64,000 nucleotides of DNA, taken from positions 62,001 to 126,000 of the IMG/VR virus record IMGVR_UViG_3300033994_001756; one strand, written 5' to 3'. The stretch is from a virus. Every line of letters begins with the position of its first letter. The first letter of the stretch is position 1. The notes below the pieces were generated by a model. The model was not told the DNA's origin. It did not search any database and was given only the letters and a program-made list of their open reading frames with translations. This document shows positions 46,661 to 54,998 of this stretch, one piece after another. A program made the translations under genes and the position numbers.

Positions 46661-47542
46661 ATGATACTGGTTGATATGAATCAGTGCATGATTAGTAATT
46701 TGATGATGCAAACTAGACTGAGTGACGGACTAGATGAAAATATGGTCCGTCACATGGTACTTACATCTCTCAAATCATACAAAAAAAAATTTCATGCCGA
46801 GTATGGCAACTTAGTTCTTTGTTACGATAGCAAGCACTATTGGAGGAAAGAAATTTTTCCATACTATAAACAAAACCGAAAAAAAGATAGAGAGAAATCT
46901 TTATTTGATTGGTCTCAGATCTTTGAAATCTTGAATAAAATTCGAGATGAAATTCGAGATAACTTTCCATATATTGTAATGGAAATTTATGGAGCTGAGG
47001 CAGATGATATTATTGCCACTCTATCAAAACATGTTACAGTCCACAACATCAAAAAGCAAAAAGAAAATTTAAAGACTGAAAAGGTCTTAATTTTATCAGG
47101 CGATAAAGACTTCATTCAATTATCGAAGTATCCCTGTGTAACTCAATATAATCCTGTTCAAAAGAAGTATGTAAATGATGGGATAGATCCCAAATTATAC
47201 ATCAAAGAACATGTGATCAAAGGTGATAGGTCAGATGGTATTCCAAATTTTCTATCTGAATCAGATACCTTTGTTTCTGGTAAAAGGCAGAAACCCATTA
47301 GCAAGAAGAATATTGCAAAATGGATTACTGCAGAACCAGAAAGTTATTGCAATGAACAACAGTTAATTAACTATCATCGCAATCAAAAACTTATAGACCT
47401 AGCCTGTATCCCATCTGAAATAGAGGATAAAATTATCACTGAGTACAACTTGTTAAATAGTAGTACACCAAATAAAATTTCAATGAACTACTTCATTGAA
47501 AACAGGTTAATAACATTATTAAATGAATTGGAGGATTTTTAA
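46661..47542 (+). CDS. rnh: RNase H / 5'-3' exonuclease (T4 rnh type)
   Basis: 293 residues (T4 RNase H 305). FEN-like acidic residues are visible: V-D-M-N (D5), C-Y-D near 56, K-Q-N-R-K basic segment, G-A-E-A-D-D near 112, S-G-D-K-D near 147, and K-G-D-R-S-D-G near 187. It removes RNA primers from Okazaki fragments together with gp32 and gp45. Confidence 0.94.
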   Translation: MILVDMNQCMISNLMMQTRLSDGLDENMVRHMVLTSLKSYKKKFHAEYGNLVLCYDSKHYWRKEIFPYYKQNRKKDREKSLFDWSQIFEILNKIRDEIRDNFPYIVMEIYGAEADDIIATLSKHVTVHNIKKQKENLKTEKVLILSGDKDFIQLSKYPCVTQYNPVQKKYVNDGIDPKLYIKEHVIKGDRSDGIPNFLSESDTFVSGKRQKPISKKNIAKWITAEPESYCNEQQLINYHRNQKLIDLACIPSEIEDKIITEYNLLNSSTPNKISMNYFIENRLITLLNELEDF

Positions 47543-47545
47543 CTC

Positions 47546-47998
47546 ATGGCTGAACTACCAGTAGAAAGACTTCTGATTTCGGAAGTTCTACAAAAAGTAT
47601 CTAATGCAAAAACAAAAAAAGAAAAGATTGAACTACTACGTAAGTATAAAAGCGCAGCACTTCAATCAATTTTAATTTGGAACTTTGATGACAGTGTAAT
47701 TACTCTTTTACCAGAAGGTGAAGTTCCGTACACTCCAAACGAAGCTCCAGTAGATACAGAGCACACTCGACTACTACATGAATATCGAATTCTGTATAAC
47801 TTTGTAAAGGGCGGAAACGATGGTCTTGCAAACAACAAACGAGAGACCATGTTTATTCAATTACTAGAAAGTCTTCATCAAGATGAAGCTAAAGTTCTTT
47901 GTATGGTAAAGGACAAAACCCTAGGTAAAAAATATAAGATTACTAAAGCTTGTATTGAAGAAGCCTATCCTGAAATTAAGTGGGGCAATAGGTCGTGA
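47546..47998 (+). CDS. Conserved T4-like hypothetical protein
   Basis: 150 residues, 3 nt after rnh. Helical start (K-V-S-N-A-K-T-K-K-E-K-I-E-L-L-R-K-Y-K) and an H-E-Y-R-I-L-Y-N-F-V-K-G-G segment near 80; C-terminal A-C-I-E-E-A-Y-P-E-I-K-W. A protein of this type follows rnh in other cyanophages. Function unknown. Confidence 0.65.
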   Translation: MAELPVERLLISEVLQKVSNAKTKKEKIELLRKYKSAALQSILIWNFDDSVITLLPEGEVPYTPNEAPVDTEHTRLLHEYRILYNFVKGGNDGLANNKRETMFIQLLESLHQDEAKVLCMVKDKTLGKKYKITKACIEEAYPEIKWGNRS

Positions 47999-47999
47999 C

Positions 48000-48257
48000 A
48001 TGTGTAAAATCGTACATCAAGATTGCAGCAGAGATTTAGCAAAGGATAAAACACTACCATTAAATTCATACCTAGTCACCTATGAGGTTGACAACCAGAC
48101 AAGGTATGATATAATAGTGTGTAACAAGCGGGCTCAGATCTTTGATATGTACTGGGACAAGTACCGTGAAGGTCTGAAAGACATCCGCTGGACCGATGGC
48201 AAGGTCAACCCCAAACTATGGGGAGTTCAACCAAAGGAACCCAAAAAGAAAAAGTAA
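48000..48257 (+). CDS. Small hypothetical protein
   Basis: 85 residues from the ATG at 48000; upstream in-frame codons overlap the previous gene. Beta-rich start (S-Y-L-V-T-Y-E-V-D-N-Q-T-R-Y-D-I-I-V-C-N), then F-D-M-Y-W-D-K-Y-R-E-G and a Lys-rich end. It carries an internal promoter for thyX. No family recognised. Confidence 0.58.
   Translation: MCKIVHQDCSRDLAKDKTLPLNSYLVTYEVDNQTRYDIIVCNKRAQIFDMYWDKYREGLKDIRWTDGKVNPKLWGVQPKEPKKKK
48088..48115 (+). promoter_or_regulatory. Sigma70-type promoter for thyX
   Basis: TTGACA, 16-bp spacer, TATAAT, inside the preceding small ORF and about 145 bp before thyX. Confidence 0.68.
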
Positions 48258-48259
48258 CT

Positions 48260-48922
48260 ATGAGCAATGTTTTTTTGATTTCGTTAAGTCAAGGTGCTGG
48301 AAAACTAGAAGGTAAGACAGCCCAAGAAGTGATTACTTATACTGCTCGTGTAAGTAATCCAGCAAACCAAGAAAAGTTTGATACTGCTGCTGGACTTCTT
48401 CGATACTGCATTCGTGAAAATCATTGGAGTATCTTTGAACAAGCTGATATGACTCTGGAGATTAATACTACCAGAGGAATCGCGGCTCAAGTGCTTCGTC
48501 ACCGTTCATTTACATATCAAGAATTTTCACAGCGATATGCTGATACGAAACTTCTCACTGATAGACCATCAGTTCCAGATCTTCGCCGTCAGGATACCAA
48601 GAATCGCCAGAACTCAATTGATGACTTTGGTGATTATGTGAAGCTAAAAATGCAAGGTGAAATTCAAGAACATTTTGAGAAGAGTCAACAACTATATGAT
48701 TCTCTTCTCAAACAGGGTGTGGCAAAGGAATGTGCAAGGTTTGTGCTTCCTCTAGCCACCCCAACAAGGATTTACATGAAGGGCTCAGCCAGGTCATGGA
48801 TTCATTATATCAATCTACGATCTTCAAATGGAACCCAAAAGGAACATATGGATATCGCAAATGAATGTAAAGATATCTTTAAGACCTGCTTCCCTGATAT
48901 TGCAGAAGCACTAGACTGGTAA
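48260..48922 (+). CDS. thyX: Flavin-dependent thymidylate synthase
   Basis: 220 residues from the ATG at 48260 (TAAC-TATG context after the previous stop). The ThyX signature R-H-R-S-F-T-Y-Q-E-F-S-Q-R-Y is at 80-93, with E-N-H-W-S near 53 and R-S-W-I-H-Y near 178. It makes dTMP without dihydrofolate reductase and complements the ribonucleotide reductase genes. Confidence 0.96.
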   Translation: MSNVFLISLSQGAGKLEGKTAQEVITYTARVSNPANQEKFDTAAGLLRYCIRENHWSIFEQADMTLEINTTRGIAAQVLRHRSFTYQEFSQRYADTKLLTDRPSVPDLRRQDTKNRQNSIDDFGDYVKLKMQGEIQEHFEKSQQLYDSLLKQGVAKECARFVLPLATPTRIYMKGSARSWIHYINLRSSNGTQKEHMDIANECKDIFKTCFPDIAEALDW

Positions 48923-48939
48923 TGTGAAATTTCTTTGTT

Positions 48940-49488
48940 ATGAACATCTTTTATTTGAATTACAATCCAGCTATATGTGCTCAAGAACATTGTGACAAGC
49001 ATGTAGTCAAAATGATTGTCGAGTATGCACAACTTCTATCAACCGCTCATCGAGTTCTTGACGGTATTGGTTATTACGAACTTTCTAATAAGAATCGACA
49101 AGTCAAGAGATTCAAACTCGATGAGCCAAGAGAATCAAATCTCTATAAAGCTTGTCATATTAACCACCCTTCTGCTATCTGGGCTAGGAGTTCTAGATCA
49201 CATTACAACTGGCTCTATGAACTCTTTGAACAATGTTGTATTGAATACACCAGAAGATACGGCAAGTTTCATGCTACTGAATCTTTGAGAGCATATTTAA
49301 AACATCCTCCTAATAATCTTCCTGATTTGGGGTGGTCTGATCCACCTCCAGCTATGCCCGATAAATATAAGGAAACTGACACAATTCAGTCTTATCGTAA
49401 TTATTACATTGGAGATAAAATTGCTTTTGCAAAATGGAAATCTCCTTCTACTATCCCTGAATGGTTTAAGACAAATGCCAACCTATAG
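48940..49488 (+). CDS. Conserved hypothetical protein
   Basis: 182 residues beginning M-N-I-F-Y-L-N-Y-N-P and followed by C-A-Q-E-H-C-D-K-H-V-V-K-M-I-V-E-Y, with N-H-P-S-A-I-W-A-R near 74 and a D-L-G-W-S-D-P-P-P-A-M-P-D-K-Y segment near 130. The clustered Cys, His and Trp suggest an enzyme or metal-binding protein. Similar proteins follow thyX in cyanophages; function unknown to me. Confidence 0.65.
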   Translation: MNIFYLNYNPAICAQEHCDKHVVKMIVEYAQLLSTAHRVLDGIGYYELSNKNRQVKRFKLDEPRESNLYKACHINHPSAIWARSSRSHYNWLYELFEQCCIEYTRRYGKFHATESLRAYLKHPPNNLPDLGWSDPPPAMPDKYKETDTIQSYRNYYIGDKIAFAKWKSPSTIPEWFKTNANL

Positions 49489-49708
49489 ATTCAAAGATAA
49501 TAACACTGGTGAAGAGTTTGAGAAGTGGATGTATATGGCTGACCGAGAGCCATATCTAAAAGAAAACCCACACATCACCCAAGTTCCAACAGGAATGTAT
49601 TCTATCAGCGAAGTTGGGGACTGGAAAAACACGAAAGTCCCTGGCTCATTTAAAGATGTGTTAGGTCGCATCAAAAAATCATATCCCAACTCAACTTTTG
49701 ACGTATGA
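49475..49708 (+). CDS. Small FmdB-like protein without the zinc ribbon
   Basis: 77 residues from the ATG at 49475, overlapping the previous gene by 14 nt. The start M-P-T-Y-R-F-K-D-N-N-T-G-E-E-F-E recalls the N-terminus of FmdB-type zinc-ribbon regulators, but the Cys residues are absent. C-terminus is basic (L-G-R-I-K-K-S-Y). Overlaps phoH by 4 nt. Function unknown. Confidence 0.55.
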   Translation: MPTYRFKDNNTGEEFEKWMYMADREPYLKENPHITQVPTGMYSISEVGDWKNTKVPGSFKDVLGRIKKSYPNSTFDV

Positions 49709-50460
49709 CAAGTTCCCGTAGAAGAAAGAATGAAAGTTCATTTGCAGATTTATCATCTAAAAAAATGAGGAGAAAAAAGCCAATTGATGCTGAGCATATG
49801 GTTGATATTCAACCTCTGACTCCAGCTCAAGAAAAAGTATTTGAAGAATACGCAAACGACAAAAATCTATTTCTATATGGAGCTGCAGGTACAGGTAAAA
49901 CATTTGTTAGTCTCTACCTAGCACTAAAGGATGTATTAAACGATAAAACTCCATATGAAAAAGTATATATGGTTCGTTCTCTAGTTTCTACTAGGGAGAT
50001 TGGTTTCCTTCCAGGAGATCATGAGGATAAGTCAAGCCTTTACCAGATTCCATATAAGAACATGGTAAAGTACATGTTTGAGATGCCAGATGATGCTTCA
50101 TTTGAAGCTTTGTATGGTAATCTAAAAGGACAAGGAACTGTAAGTTTCTGGAGTACATCATTCATCCGTGGTACTACTCTTGATAACTGTATCATCATTG
50201 TTGATGAAAGTCAGAATCTTAATTTCCATGAACTAGATTCTATCATCACTCGTGTTGGGCAAGATGCTAAAATTATTTTCTGTGGTGATGTTCAACAAAC
50301 TGACCTTGTAAAGACCAACGAAAGAAATGGTGTTCTGAATTTCATGAGCATTCTTCAAACTATGGATGAATTTTCCATGGTAGAATTTGGAATCGCCGAC
50401 ATCGTTCGTTCAGGTCTAATCAGAAGTTATCTAATCAGCAAACTTAATTTGGGATTCTGA
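49705..50460 (+). CDS. phoH: PhoH-like ATPase
   Basis: 251 residues. Basic N-terminus, then Walker A G-A-A-G-T-G-K-T at 59-66, F-L-P-G near 96, an R-G-T-T-L-D-N near 154, Walker B I-I-V-D-E-S-Q-N near 164 and sensor-type F-C-G-D near 193. PhoH ATPases are common in marine phages, associated with phosphate stress and RNA metabolism. Overlaps its neighbour upstream. Confidence 0.95.
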   Translation: MTSSRRRKNESSFADLSSKKMRRKKPIDAEHMVDIQPLTPAQEKVFEEYANDKNLFLYGAAGTGKTFVSLYLALKDVLNDKTPYEKVYMVRSLVSTREIGFLPGDHEDKSSLYQIPYKNMVKYMFEMPDDASFEALYGNLKGQGTVSFWSTSFIRGTTLDNCIIIVDESQNLNFHELDSIITRVGQDAKIIFCGDVQQTDLVKTNERNGVLNFMSILQTMDEFSMVEFGIADIVRSGLIRSYLISKLNLGF

Positions 50461-50462
50461 TA

Positions 50463-51128
50463 GTGTTTGTACATTTAAATAATGAACCTCTGATTGATTT
50501 ACAAGCTATAACTACAGATAGCGGGAGGCTATACTTAACTCCAGATGGAAATAAGTATCCTTCCGTTACTACTGTTATTGGTACCACTTCAAAGAAGTCA
50601 ATTCTACAATGGAGGAAAAGGGTAGGGGAAGCAGAGGCTAATCGTATTTCTTCCAGAGCAGCATCTAGAGGTACAAATCTTCACCTAATGAATGAAGACT
50701 ACCTAAATAATATGTTCAATGAAGAGAAGTACAAAGATAAAGTACTGCCTCTATTCATGTTTAAACATTTAAAACCTTTCCTAGATAGAATTAACAACAT
50801 TCATGTCTTGGAAGGAGCACTATACAGTGATAAACTAAAACTTGCTGGACGAGTTGACTGCATTGCAGAATATGAAAACGAGCTAGCAATTATAGATTTC
50901 AAGTCTTCTACTGAACCAAAAAAGAGAGAGTGGATTGAAAACTATATTGCACAAGAGTGTGCATATGCAATGATGTATTATGAACGTACTGGTATCAAAG
51001 TAAAAAAACTTGTAACTTTAATCGCCTGTGAGGATGGAGAAATCCAAGTCTTCCAGGAGTACGATATCATGAAATACATGAAAGTACTAATGGAATACAT
51101 CAGAGCCTATGAAGAACAACGAACTTAA
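50463..51128 (+). CDS. RecB/Cas4-like PD-(D/E)XK exonuclease (GTG start)
   Basis: 221 residues starting at GTG 50463. Features: Y-P-S-V-T-T-V-I-G near 32, an R-G-T-N-L-H motif near 71 (conserved His), L-A-G-R-V-D-C-I near 124, I-I-D-F-K-S-S near 141 (the D and K of the core) and a Q-E-C-A-Y-A-M-M-Y motif near 160. These match the RecB-family (MGM101/Cas4-like) exonucleases found in cyanophages. Likely role in DNA recombination or degradation. Confidence 0.8.
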   Translation: MFVHLNNEPLIDLQAITTDSGRLYLTPDGNKYPSVTTVIGTTSKKSILQWRKRVGEAEANRISSRAASRGTNLHLMNEDYLNNMFNEEKYKDKVLPLFMFKHLKPFLDRINNIHVLEGALYSDKLKLAGRVDCIAEYENELAIIDFKSSTEPKKREWIENYIAQECAYAMMYYERTGIKVKKLVTLIACEDGEIQVFQEYDIMKYMKVLMEYIRAYEEQRT

Positions 51129-51372
51129 TGAATTATTTGAAGACAAATTTATGACAGCATCTAAATTTTCCATGGAAGTGGAAGAGATCGTCCGGTCAAA
51201 TCAGGGCGGTCTCAATTATATTGATGCAGTATTAGTTTACTGCGAAGAGAATGACATTGAACTAGGAAATGTTTCAAAATTAATTTCTAAACCACTTAAA
51301 GAAAAAATTAAAGTTGATGCTCAACGTATGAACTTTATGAAACGAACTTCTCGTGCCAGACTTCCTTTATGA
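51109..51372 (+). CDS. 33: gp33 late-transcription co-activator
   Basis: 87 residues; T4 gp33 is 112. It lies between the exonuclease and gp59 as in T4 (32-59-33 block) and has the expected helices: T-A-S-K-F-S-M-E-V-E-E-I-V, N-Y-I-D-A-V-L-V-Y-C-E-E-N-D-I-E, and V-S-K-L-I-S-K-P-L-K-E-K-I, ending in the hydrophobic L-P-L clamp-binding type tail. gp33 bridges RNA polymerase and gp45 at late promoters. The start could also be the ATG at 51151. Confidence 0.82.
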   Translation: MKNNELNELFEDKFMTASKFSMEVEEIVRSNQGGLNYIDAVLVYCEENDIELGNVSKLISKPLKEKIKVDAQRMNFMKRTSRARLPL

Positions 51373-51959
51373 ATGGGTTTGATGTTTATCGAACATATCT
51401 AGCAATAAAACTACACTTTAGTAAAGATAATTTTGATTTTTTTAAATGTGGTACAGGTAAAGCCAAAGCTTCACTAGAGGCATTTGAAAAACGAAAAGAC
51501 AAATACTTTTTTAAGAAGTTGGCTACAAAATTTAGTCAAGATGAATTGATTCAATATTTTGTAGCTCACTTTGTACAAAACAGAGACACTTGGATTGGAG
51601 ATATTTCTAGGATAGAAAACACTTCAGTCTATTTAAATTGGCTAAAGAAAATTCAGAGCATGAGCTTTGTCTTTTCAAATGATTTAGATATCTTATTGAA
51701 GGAACATTCATTTGAAGATATCTTTAAGGTAACTAATACACATCCTCCAGTTATAAAACAATACCTTTCAAGTTCTATAAACTTGGAAACATTAGTTATT
51801 CTTAACCAATTATTAAACTTCATTAAAGACTTTGATACTTCAATTAATGATCCTGTAGTTTGGCCAGATATCAAGAAGAAGGTACTGAAATACGAACCTT
51901 TCCTTTCACTAGATAAACCTAAATATAAGCAGATAGTTTTGTCGAAGGTTTCTAGCTGA
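51369..51959 (+). CDS. 59: gp59 helicase loader
   Basis: 196 residues (T4 gp59 217). Starts M-N-G-F-D-V-Y-R-T-Y-L-A-I-K-L-H-F and contains Y-D-F-F-K-like F-D-F-F-K-C, K-R-K-D-K-Y-F-F-K-K-L near 40, and the F-V-A-H-F-V segment near 68, all typical. gp59 loads gp41 helicase onto gp32-coated DNA. Order gp33-gp59-gp32 supports it. Confidence 0.88.
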   Translation: MNGFDVYRTYLAIKLHFSKDNFDFFKCGTGKAKASLEAFEKRKDKYFFKKLATKFSQDELIQYFVAHFVQNRDTWIGDISRIENTSVYLNWLKKIQSMSFVFSNDLDILLKEHSFEDIFKVTNTHPPVIKQYLSSSINLETLVILNQLLNFIKDFDTSINDPVVWPDIKKKVLKYEPFLSLDKPKYKQIVLSKVSS

Positions 51960-52294
51960 TGTCTTTTTTTGAAAACGAATTAATTCGTGATGAATTAGAA
52001 GAAATGACTTTATTATATAAAGAAATTTCTTTTATAATGTATAGTCCTCATGAAAAATCTCAAGAGACTCGTAGAGAATGTCTGGATAAATTAAACAGAC
52101 TTGTAGAACTTCAAGAGCTTCTTTATTTCAGAGCAAAGTATTCTAGCGATGAAGAAGCTGAAGAGTTCGTTGACATGTTAAGGACATCTGCTACATTCCT
52201 TGGGGTGCCCCCAGATGTGGATGTGTCACAAATCTTCACCCACATGAAGCAAGACATCATCCGAGCCAAGGAGGCACTTGACAAATCTCTCTGA
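51959..52294 (+). CDS. DUF1825-type protein
   Basis: 111 residues, start overlapping the gp59 stop. M-S-F-F-E-N-E-L-I-R-D-E-L and the following helices, including L-D-K-L-N-R-L-V-E-L-Q-E-L and a C-terminal D-V-S-Q-I-F-T-H-M-K-Q-D segment, match the cyanobacterial DUF1825 family (start M-A-F-F-D-S-E-I-V). Function unknown; an insertion between gp59 and gp32 as seen here suggests host acquisition. The gp32 promoter begins in its last codons. Confidence 0.68.
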   Translation: MSFFENELIRDELEEMTLLYKEISFIMYSPHEKSQETRRECLDKLNRLVELQELLYFRAKYSSDEEAEEFVDMLRTSATFLGVPPDVDVSQIFTHMKQDIIRAKEALDKSL

Positions 52295-52306
52295 CTCTGC
52301 TACCAT
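52278..52306 (+). promoter_or_regulatory. Sigma70-type promoter for gp32
   Basis: TTGACA, 17-bp spacer, TACCAT, overlapping the end of the DUF1825 gene and 62 bp before gp32. Confidence 0.7.
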
Positions 52307-52368
52307 ACTCTCATGGGTTGGGGCACACGAGCCAAATCCATTTAATCCAACTAATACGGAGAATCCAC

Positions 52369-53274
52369 ATGTCTTTTGCAACACTCAAGCGTAACTCATC
52401 CAACTCATTTGATAAGCTAACCCAAGAAATCGAAAAAATGTCTAGCACAGAAGGTGGTGCAGACGAAAGGTTCTGGAAGCCTGAGATGGACAAGTCAGGC
52501 AATGGCTACGCTGTCATTCGTTTCCTCCCAGCTCCAGAAGGTGAAGACGTACCCTGGGCGAAGGTATGGAGCCATGCTTTCCAAGGTCCTGGTGGCTGGT
52601 ACATTGAAAACTCTCTAACTACTCTCAACAAAAAAGATCCTGTAGGTGATCTCAATCGTCAGCTCTGGAACACTGGTAGTGATAAAGATAAAGAAGTTGC
52701 TCGCAAACAAAAGCGTAAGCTAACCTATTACACTAATATCTATGTCGTAAAGGATCCTGCTCACCCAGAAAACGAAGGTAAAGTATTCCTTTACAAGTTT
52801 GGCAAGAAGATCTTTGATAAGATCACCGAAGCTATGCAACCTGCATTTGCAGATGAGCAAGCTATCAATCCATTTGACTTCTGGACTGGTGCAGACTTCA
52901 AAATCAAGCTTCGCAAAGTAGAAGGTTACTGGAACTATGACAAGTCTGAGTTTTCTACTCCTGGTACTCTAGGTGATTTTGATGATGCTAAGCTAGAGCA
53001 AATTTATTCAAAGGCTCATAGTCTAACTCAATTCTCTGCAGATGATAACTTCAAAACTTATGAAGAACTAGCTAAGCGTTTAAACGATGTTCTAAACTCA
53101 AAGCCAGTTCAACGAATTGATCGTGAAACTTACGAAGACGAAGAGCAGAACGTAATTGAAACCGTTGCTTCTTTTGCTTCTACTTCTACTCCATCCTTTG
53201 CTTCACGTTCTACTAGCAATGATGATGAAGATGATACCCTCAGTTACTTCGCTCGACTAGCTGAAGAAGATTGA
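52369..53274 (+). CDS. 32: gp32 single-stranded DNA-binding protein
   Basis: 301 residues from the ATG at 52369 with a CGGAGA site. Basic N-terminal self-association segment (F-A-T-L-K-R-N-S-S), then the OB-fold core with Y-A-V-I-R-F-L-P-A-P, Y-Y-T-N-I-Y-V-V-K-D-P, K-V-F-L-Y-K-F-G-K-K-I-F-D-K-I, and an acidic C-terminal tail D-D-E-D-D-T ... E-E-D that binds partner proteins. Unlike T4 gp32 there is no Cys at all, so the structural zinc site is missing. A terminator follows. Confidence 0.96.
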   Translation: MSFATLKRNSSNSFDKLTQEIEKMSSTEGGADERFWKPEMDKSGNGYAVIRFLPAPEGEDVPWAKVWSHAFQGPGGWYIENSLTTLNKKDPVGDLNRQLWNTGSDKDKEVARKQKRKLTYYTNIYVVKDPAHPENEGKVFLYKFGKKIFDKITEAMQPAFADEQAINPFDFWTGADFKIKLRKVEGYWNYDKSEFSTPGTLGDFDDAKLEQIYSKAHSLTQFSADDNFKTYEELAKRLNDVLNSKPVQRIDRETYEDEEQNVIETVASFASTSTPSFASRSTSNDDEDDTLSYFARLAEED

Positions 53275-53283
53275 TAATATTAA

Positions 53284-53310
53284 AGGAGGCTTAAAGCCTC
53301 CTTTTTTTAT
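53284..53310. terminator. Intrinsic terminator between gp32 and gp53
   Basis: AGGAGGCTT-AAAGCCTCCT stem plus seven T, serving gp32; the stop codon of the convergent gp53 gene begins at its end. Confidence 0.9.
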
Positions 53311-53960
53311 ATAGAAGTTTCGGGAAATCTAATACCAGCAGAATCAATCTTGTATTCAGTATCATATGCAAACAGAGATGCAATCTCTTCTTCCATCGTG
53401 GTTAAGAATTGTGGTCTAATTAAAAATATTTCCTTTTTATTTTCATTCTCTCTATATTCAAACTCTCTATTGGTAATTGGAGTCATTACTTGAGATCCGG
53501 ATTTCAATGAGCCAGTTGAAGTAGTGAATGTATATGATGGATAATAGCCAACTACTTCTTGTGTGGATCTTCCTTCATTATATTCAATAATGATTCCACC
53601 TTGTAAAACAAGATTATTTCCTTCATATAATTCTTTAGTTTCCCAAAATTTAATTTTGTCTTGATTATTACCGTACTTCTTTTCTATAGCTAAATCTAAT
53701 TCGTAATCTGACACTGGCCAATCATTATTCACATCAATAATGTTATTAAGGATTAGAATGGTCCAGTACCAATCAGGAGATCCATATTGTTTATTTGATA
53801 CTTGCTCTGGAGTCTCACCTTGTTGGATTGTGTATCGAGTAGATGCCACATATAAAGCGTTTAGGTTATCTCTAAATCTAACTCTACGAAACAGATTTTT
53901 AGATAACTTTAACCCACCTTTGTATGGATAATAAAAATTTGGTTGTGAGTTAAAAAACAT
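53307..53960 (-). CDS. 53: gp53 baseplate wedge protein
   Basis: 217 residues on the minus strand. Starts M-F-F-N-S-Q-P-N-F-Y-Y-P and contains the LysM-like piece T-P-E-Q-V-S-N-K-Q-Y-G-S-P-D-W-Y-W-T-I-L-I-L-N-N-I near 55-78, diagnostic for T4 gp53, which joins adjacent wedges. Second gene of a minus-strand pair with gp48. Confidence 0.9.
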   Translation of the reverse strand: MFFNSQPNFYYPYKGGLKLSKNLFRRVRFRDNLNALYVASTRYTIQQGETPEQVSNKQYGSPDWYWTILILNNIIDVNNDWPVSDYELDLAIEKKYGNNQDKIKFWETKELYEGNNLVLQGGIIIEYNEGRSTQEVVGYYPSYTFTTSTGSLKSGSQVMTPITNREFEYRENENKKEIFLIRPQFLTTMEEEIASLFAYDTEYKIDSAGIRFPETSI

Positions 53961-53972
53961 TGGTACTCTCCA

Positions 53973-54959
53973 TTAATTTCCTTGAAGAACATTATCTGCT
54001 GTAACGATTTCTGTTTCTGCAAATGACATTGTAACTTCATACGCAACTGGAGCTGGTCCACTCAATGCGTTGCCGGCAGTATTGATATGAGTAGCCCATA
54101 CATTGTCTGGAGTATAATTAACCTGAATGTTCTTTAGAACACATGGTTTAATTTTTGGGAGTGATTGAATTGCTGTTTCAGTTCCAGCTTGCTTCCAGGT
54201 TAAATCAAATATGTTTGGGACAGTTAGCCATCTATCTTCTAATTTACTTATTACTTGAATTGGAGAATTTAGTGCATCTTGAACTGGTCCAGTTCCACTA
54301 TAATTTGGCAATGAATAATATCTGAGAGTTTTAATAATGTTATGAATTCTATTTTGTTCAGATGCATTTCTAGGAACTAACTTCCAGGAAAAGCTGAATT
54401 CTCTCATTGCAATTCCTTTGAATATTTGCTCAACATAAGGATTTAATACCTTTCCTCCAATACCACTTGTTAATGCTTCTGCAGGTGGGGCTCCTGGAAT
54501 ATTTGAAATTGCTTTCAAAATAAATTCTGGAGTTCCTGCACCCGCCATTTTACTAATCAATGTTCCAATGTTTCCTGGGTCATTTATTGCGGCGCCAGCT
54601 AATATAGGTAGCATTTTACCTAGCATTCCAATATTTTCTGCCGACCAAGATAACTGATCATTGTAATTAATATCATTGGGAACTGGTAGTAAAATTTTTG
54701 CTAATTTTTTATTTCTTGGTCTAGATCCTAGTGTACTATTTACTGCTTGCCACCTACCAGTTTGTACTGTATCGCCACTTTGAATATCAGTAATAAATTG
54801 TAATGTAGCACTTCCACTAGCATCTTTTGCACTTGCAATAGGTACGTATTCCATTACATTAATTTGAAGCATATCAAACATTTCATTTTTATCAGGCCAA
54901 TATAAATCATCTCTATTGAGTATGTTTTGGGTATATCCTTTATTTACTGTAACGGCCAT
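53973..54959 (-). CDS. 48: gp48 baseplate tail-tube cap
   Basis: 328 residues on the minus strand (T4 gp48 364). Contains L-L-P-V-P-N-D-I-N-Y-N-D near 91, a Gly/Ala/Pro central part, and the tube-fold C-terminal half with I-A-M-R-E-F-S-F-S-W-K-L-V-P-R-N-A-S-E near 183 and L-K-N-I-Q-V-N-Y-T-P-D near 281. gp48 with gp54 forms the start of the tail tube on the baseplate. Its start codon overlaps the late promoter of the divergent gp4 gene. Confidence 0.9.
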   Translation of the reverse strand: MAVTVNKGYTQNILNRDDLYWPDKNEMFDMLQINVMEYVPIASAKDASGSATLQFITDIQSGDTVQTGRWQAVNSTLGSRPRNKKLAKILLPVPNDINYNDQLSWSAENIGMLGKMLPILAGAAINDPGNIGTLISKMAGAGTPEFILKAISNIPGAPPAEALTSGIGGKVLNPYVEQIFKGIAMREFSFSWKLVPRNASEQNRIHNIIKTLRYYSLPNYSGTGPVQDALNSPIQVISKLEDRWLTVPNIFDLTWKQAGTETAIQSLPKIKPCVLKNIQVNYTPDNVWATHINTAGNALSGPAPVAYEVTMSFAETEIVTADNVLQGN

Positions 54960-54964
54960 AAATA
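54957..54964 (+). promoter_or_regulatory. Late promoter CATAAATA for gp4
   Basis: One mismatch to TATAAATA; its first three bases are the complement of the gp48 start codon. 31 bp before the gp4 start. Confidence 0.65.
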
Positions 54965-54990
54965 TTTTATGATAAGCCTTTTATAATAAG

Positions 54991-54998
54991 TATTTATG
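54991..54998 (-). promoter_or_regulatory. Late promoter CATAAATA for gp48/gp53
   Basis: Minus-strand CATAAATA whose first three bases are the complement of the gp4 start codon; 31 bp before the gp48 start. Mirror image of the promoter at 54957. Confidence 0.65.
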
